NCBI GenBank assembly: GCA_945902255.1
Contig: CAMDMO010000021.1
Location: forward strand, 1-17,270
Source of the DNA: Rickettsia typhi
GTDB lineage: Bacteria; Pseudomonadota; Alphaproteobacteria; Rickettsiales; UBA1997
DNA length: 17,270 bases
Direction: 5' to 3'
In this document: piece after piece, positions 15,075 through 17,270 of the stretch
Position numbering within the stretch: position 1 is the stretch's first letter
How the letters are laid out: the number at the start of each line of letters is the position of its first letter
Notes under the pieces: model-generated
Databases searched by the model: none
Told to the model about the DNA's origin: nothing
Seen by the model: the letters and a program-made list of their open reading frames with translations, nothing else
Made by a program: the position numbers and the translations under genes

Positions 15075-15150
15075 GGGGCTATAGCGCAGTTGGTAGCGCG
15101 CTTGCATGGCATGCAAGAGGTCACGAGTTCGACTCTCGTTAGCTCCACCA
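15075..15150 (+). tRNA. tRNA-Ala (anticodon GGC)
   Basis: A 76-nt cloverleaf can be folded by hand. The acceptor GGGGCTA pairs with TAGCTCC and includes the G3:U70 wobble that identifies alanine tRNAs. The D stem is GCGC/GCGC, the anticodon stem CTTGC/GCAAG with loop ATGGCAT (anticodon GGC, reading GCC and GCU), and the T stem ACGAG/CTCGT with loop TTCGACT. The discriminator is A and the CCA end is encoded. All arms are complete, so it should be functional. Confidence 0.97.
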
Positions 15151-15616
15151 TTCACAAAAACACCCCAAAATAAGAACTTTTTGCCATTTTTAGCAGTAAA
15201 ATTACCTCATCTCCCTCATTTTCCTCGCTTCATCTTTTAAAAAATAATCCGTTAAGTTGTCACAGAGACAGCAAAATCAATGCTTTTGAGATAGAAGACG
15301 ACACAAAAACAACAAGTTCGCACCTCACTTGCTTGTTACTTAAAAAGATAAAACGCTCTGAAGCCTTATTTTACCCGCCTCTATTCGTAACCTCTTGTTC
15401 AGAGATTCAGAGAATTTTTTTAACAAGAGGGCACAGGTATTTTGTGTCCTCTTCGGATTTTACTGGCTCAGCACGATTTGGTTCGAACTTCATCTTGGTA
15501 AGCGAACGGGCTTTTTATGATTTTGCGAACTTTTAATGACTTTTTGTTATTTTTGATTAACTTCAAATGCTTCAGCATTAAAATTTTAGCGCATAAATTT
15601 AGATACTTTACCTGAT
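15151..15616. other. 466-bp gap after tRNA-Ala with overlapping hairpins
   Basis: No gene was accepted here. Hairpins found: AACAAG/CTTGTT (15311-15316/15332-15337); CCTCTTGTT/AACAAGAGG (15391-15399/15422-15430, perfect 9 bp); AAGAGGGCACA/TGTGTCCTCTT (15425-15435/15443-15453, 11 bp with one G-U); and AATGC-TTCA-GCATT near 15570. The second and third share the segment AAGAGG and cannot form together. A weak GTTCG/CGAAC stem followed by GGGCTTTTT (about 15481-15516) could end a plus-strand transcript. The composition differs from the spacers elsewhere in the window. Confidence 0.6.
15391..15453 (+). ncRNA. Possible structured RNA with mutually exclusive stems
   Basis: Segment 1 (15391-15399) pairs perfectly with segment 2 (15422-15430), and segment 2 extended (15425-15435) pairs with segment 3 (15443-15453). 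This 1:2 versus 2:3 switching is the logic of attenuators and some regulatory RNAs. The strand is unknown because the stems work on both. It may instead be a degraded mobile-element end. No known RNA family was recognised. Confidence 0.25.
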
Positions 15617-16393
15617 ATGCCCAAGTCTTTTAAGATAGAATTAAAAACCCTCTATACCTCAAGGAAATTGCTTGCAGTAGCCAGCTTTCTAGTTGGACTA
15701 ACTTTTGGTTATTTTTTGGGACTTTTTGAGTTGCATTCGCTGATTTCTTTGCCAGAAATTTCTATTCAATTTTCATGGATACAAATTTTTGAGAAGATTA
15801 AGCCTAGTATAAAGTTTGATTTTAATTTTTGGGATAACTTAATCCAAGTAGCCATCTTTATAGTTGGCGTGATAATTAGTTTGATAGTCAGTTCTATTTC
15901 AAAAAAGCAAACCCTAGAACAAAATTATCAACATGAAAAAAATATTAGCGAAAAAATCAAAGAAATCAGAAAAGATAATTATTACAAAAGCGTAATTCTT
16001 GCGGATTATTCAAAATTAAAAGACCACAATCAAGATTATGCAAAACAGGGATATGAGTTATATGGCGTTATTCAAAACTATGGGGTTGAATTCATTTTGT
16101 TAGCGGAAAACAAAAAAATTAAAACAGGGTTAGTTCCATTTGAATGGATAAAATTTATTAAAGAAGAAGGTGATGGAGAACATAATAAACCAATAATTGT
16201 TTGTGATTTTAAAGGTGAAGTTAGTTTTACAAAAAAATTAATGTGTATGATGCGCAGGGAAATGAAATATTACGAAAATTATAAATCCCCATTTAAAGAA
16301 TTTGGTTATATTTACGCGAATTCGCAATATGTTAAAGGTAGGCCAGAATTTGAAAGATATTCTAGATTTTCTGCATTTAAAGAAAATCTTTAA
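15617..16393 (+). CDS. Unrecognised membrane protein with two TM helices and a cytoplasmic domain
   Basis: Function unknown; 258 residues. A basic N-terminus precedes TM1 (about 18-38, LLAVASFLVGLTFGYFLGLF). A loop of about 35 residues follows, then TM2 (about 74-94, NLIQVAIFIVGVIISLIVSSI), a charged, probably helical linker (97-120, KKQTLEQNYQHEKNISEKIK) and a soluble domain of about 135 residues with many aromatics. The topology suggests that the C-terminal domain is cytoplasmic. No catalytic motif was seen. The ATG at 15617 follows TTTACCTGAT, with no Shine-Dalgarno site. The frame stays open after the TAA stop for 35 more codons. It is on the same strand as the zinc-ribbon gene, in the atypical segment after tRNA-Ala. 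Long open frame and sensible topology support a real gene. Confidence 0.7.
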   Translation: MPKSFKIELKTLYTSRKLLAVASFLVGLTFGYFLGLFELHSLISLPEISIQFSWIQIFEKIKPSIKFDFNFWDNLIQVAIFIVGVIISLIVSSISKKQTLEQNYQHEKNISEKIKEIRKDNYYKSVILADYSKLKDHNQDYAKQGYELYGVIQNYGVEFILLAENKKIKTGLVPFEWIKFIKEEGDGEHNKPIIVCDFKGEVSFTKKLMCMMRREMKYYENYKSPFKEFGYIYANSQYVKGRPEFERYSRFSAFKENL

Positions 16394-16501
16394 GCTGTTT
16401 TATTTCTAGTCGCAACATTGCCAAGTCACTTTGTAATTCCGCTTTTGTATATTAGGAAGAGGCATGAATGGTTTACTAAGGAACAGTTGCCAGATGTTTA
16501 A
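16394..16501 (+). pseudogene. Orphan reading-frame fragment after the stop of the two-TM gene
   Basis: In the same frame as the preceding gene, directly after its TAA, 35 codons remain open to the next TAA (16499-16501). They read AVLFLVATLPSHFVIPLL, then a basic turn YIRKRHE and WFTKEQLPDV. This looks like the end of a membrane protein: one hydrophobic helix, positive residues, polar tail. No ATG is present; TTG at 16418 is the only plausible start. It could be the tail of a broken gene, a stop-readthrough extension, or chance. The 199-bp gap to the next gene otherwise holds an imperfect inverted repeat. Confidence 0.3.
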
Positions 16502-16536
16502 TTTGTAAATAAAGTCCTTGATTGTAAACCAATGCC
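16461..16536. repeat. Imperfect 76-bp inverted repeat before the zinc-ribbon gene
   Basis: Three paired blocks occur in order: GGCAT/ATGCC, GGTTTAC/GTAAACC and AAGGA/TCCTT (16461-16482 against 16515-16536), 17 pairs in total with small asymmetric loops. GCC-AGAT-GGC followed by TTTTTT at 16534-16549 adds a weak terminator-like element. GCCAGATG also occurs twice (about 16489 and 16534). Confidence 0.5.
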
Positions 16537-16592
16537 AGATGGCTTTTTTAGAGTTAATTGAATAACAAATTTAATTAAATTTTTATCAAAAA

Positions 16593-17153
16593 ATGACAGA
16601 ATTAATACCTTGTAAAACTTGCAAAAAAGAGGTTTCACCCAATGCAAAATTTTGTCCTCATTGCGGCGAAAATGGTCCAGCAATTATTATTAAATCTTTT
16701 AAAGATGATTTGGAATCTGGCTTATTGTCAGTTGTCGTTGGCGTTATTGCGATAGTAATTTTGATATGGTTCTTTAGCAAAAATAATACTAAAGAAGAGA
16801 GATCTTCAGATCGCAAACCCACAACTTACGAAATCTTATGTTCAGAAAATTATAAGCTGTGTACAAGCAACAAAGATATTATGAATCTGAATAGAAAAGT
16901 GGCGATTTCAGGTGGATCGAGGTGCAAAATAGCAGCAGAGGAAAAGGCTCAATCAGAAATTGATTGGGGAGGTTTTTTATCCCAGAACTTCAGTTATTTT
17001 GAAGATGGTGATTCGGGTATCAAAGAAGATAAAATCCTTTTAATCGATAAAATTGGAATGCATGGAAATGAGTTTGGTGGTAAAATTAAAAAGAAGACCT
17101 TTTGTACTTATAACATAAAAACTAATGAGGTTGAGGATATAAAATTCTATTAG
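16593..17153 (+). CDS. Zinc-ribbon single-pass membrane protein
   Basis: 186 residues; exact function unknown. The N-terminal zinc ribbon has Cys7/Cys10 and Cys21/Cys24 (PCKTC ... FCPHCG), the zinc-ribbon pattern common at the start of small bacterial membrane proteins. One transmembrane helix follows (about 44-61, LLSVVVGVIAIVILIWFF). A polar linker leads to an extracytoplasmic domain of about 110 residues with four cysteines (83, 90, 111, 171), including SRCKIAAEEKAQ and TFCTYNIKTNEV, likely disulfide-linked. I associate this C-terminal pattern (a Cys in an Ala-rich helix, then CTYDLKT-like near the end) with uncharacterised proteobacterial proteins. By the ribbon-in orientation the C-terminal part faces the periplasm, where DsbD-type enzymes could act on it; that is inference. 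The ATG at 16593 follows ATCAAAAA. The stop is TAG. Confidence 0.8.
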   Translation: MTELIPCKTCKKEVSPNAKFCPHCGENGPAIIIKSFKDDLESGLLSVVVGVIAIVILIWFFSKNNTKEERSSDRKPTTYEILCSENYKLCTSNKDIMNLNRKVAISGGSRCKIAAEEKAQSEIDWGGFLSQNFSYFEDGDSGIKEDKILLIDKIGMHGNEFGGKIKKKTFCTYNIKTNEVEDIKFY

Positions 17154-17174
17154 ATGGGCTACCTAGGATGGGAT

Positions 17175-17202
17175 TTACAACCTGTTCTAGTCGACGTTGT
17201 AA
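17175..17202. repeat. Small hairpin after the zinc-ribbon gene
   Basis: TTACAAC (17175-17181) and GTTGTAA (17196-17202) are perfect 7-bp arms around a 14-nt loop. It lies 22 bp after the stop of the zinc-ribbon gene and has no U-tract, so it is not a clear terminator. The remaining bases to the window end hold no supported gene. Confidence 0.4.
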
Positions 17203-17270
17203 TATTGCACATGCCTCATAACATATTTTTAGGTGTTAATTTATAACAGTCTCAACAATTGCCTTATTGA

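Noticed and set aside
14943..15155. Minus-strand frame of 70 codons across tRNA-Ala
   Set aside because: It is antisense to the tRNA and to the palindrome at 14964-15044. Its peptide (ESRTRDLLHAMQARYQ) comes from the reverse complement of the cloverleaf.
15333..15536. Plus-strand frame of 67 codons in the spacer after tRNA-Ala
   Set aside because: No signal, domain or plausible composition; it runs through two hairpins and overlaps the minus-strand short frame.
15075..17270. Integrated element with duplicated tRNA end
   Set aside because: Looked for a repeat of the tRNA 3' end (GTTCGACTCTCG, AGCTCCACCA) downstream and found none in the window; no integrase gene is present.

Overview
The window comes from an AT-rich bacterial genome, most likely an alphaproteobacterium of the Rickettsiales/Holosporales kind. 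The reasons are the alphaproteobacterial wording of RibD (TAVSGRPHAE), a small zf-CHCC (NDUFS6-like) zinc protein fused to the start of purA by overlapping frames, a GatA for indirect tRNA charging, dispersed CTGAGCTTGTCGAAG palindromes, and genes that start behind A-rich leaders instead of Shine-Dalgarno sites. This placement is inferred from the sequence only.

Layout. 1-1523 (minus): groEL (its 3' end runs off the window) and groES, with a heat-shock-like promoter and a novel-looking inverted repeat upstream. 1636-3235 (minus): grxC preceded by three tandem, related Tyr/Pro-rich lipoproteins, which are the least explained genes here. 3369-4475 (plus): ribD, divergent from the lipoproteins. 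4519-7196 (minus): a compact operon of a zf-CHCC protein, purA and a GT4 glycosyltransferase, with overlapping or 1-bp junctions. 7292-10632 (plus): dsbD/scsB-type thiol reductase and gatA, 2 bp apart. 10724-14853 (minus): a large polytopic membrane protein and thrS, separated by a 332-bp palindrome with tandem 10-mers inside it.

15075-15150 is tRNA-Ala(GGC). Beyond it the character changes: a 466-bp stretch with overlapping, mutually exclusive hairpins, a two-helix membrane protein I do not recognise, an orphan reading-frame fragment, and a zinc-ribbon membrane protein. This looks like an accessory region next to a tRNA gene, but I see no integrase or duplicated tRNA end.

Most of the recognised genes are housekeeping: protein folding (GroES/EL), thiol redox (GrxC, DsbD), riboflavin, purine, cell-surface glycan and translation (GatA, ThrS, tRNA-Ala). 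The features most worth a second look are the lipoprotein triplet, the palindromic repeat family with compensatory stem changes, the composite 332-bp palindrome, and the region downstream of tRNA-Ala.
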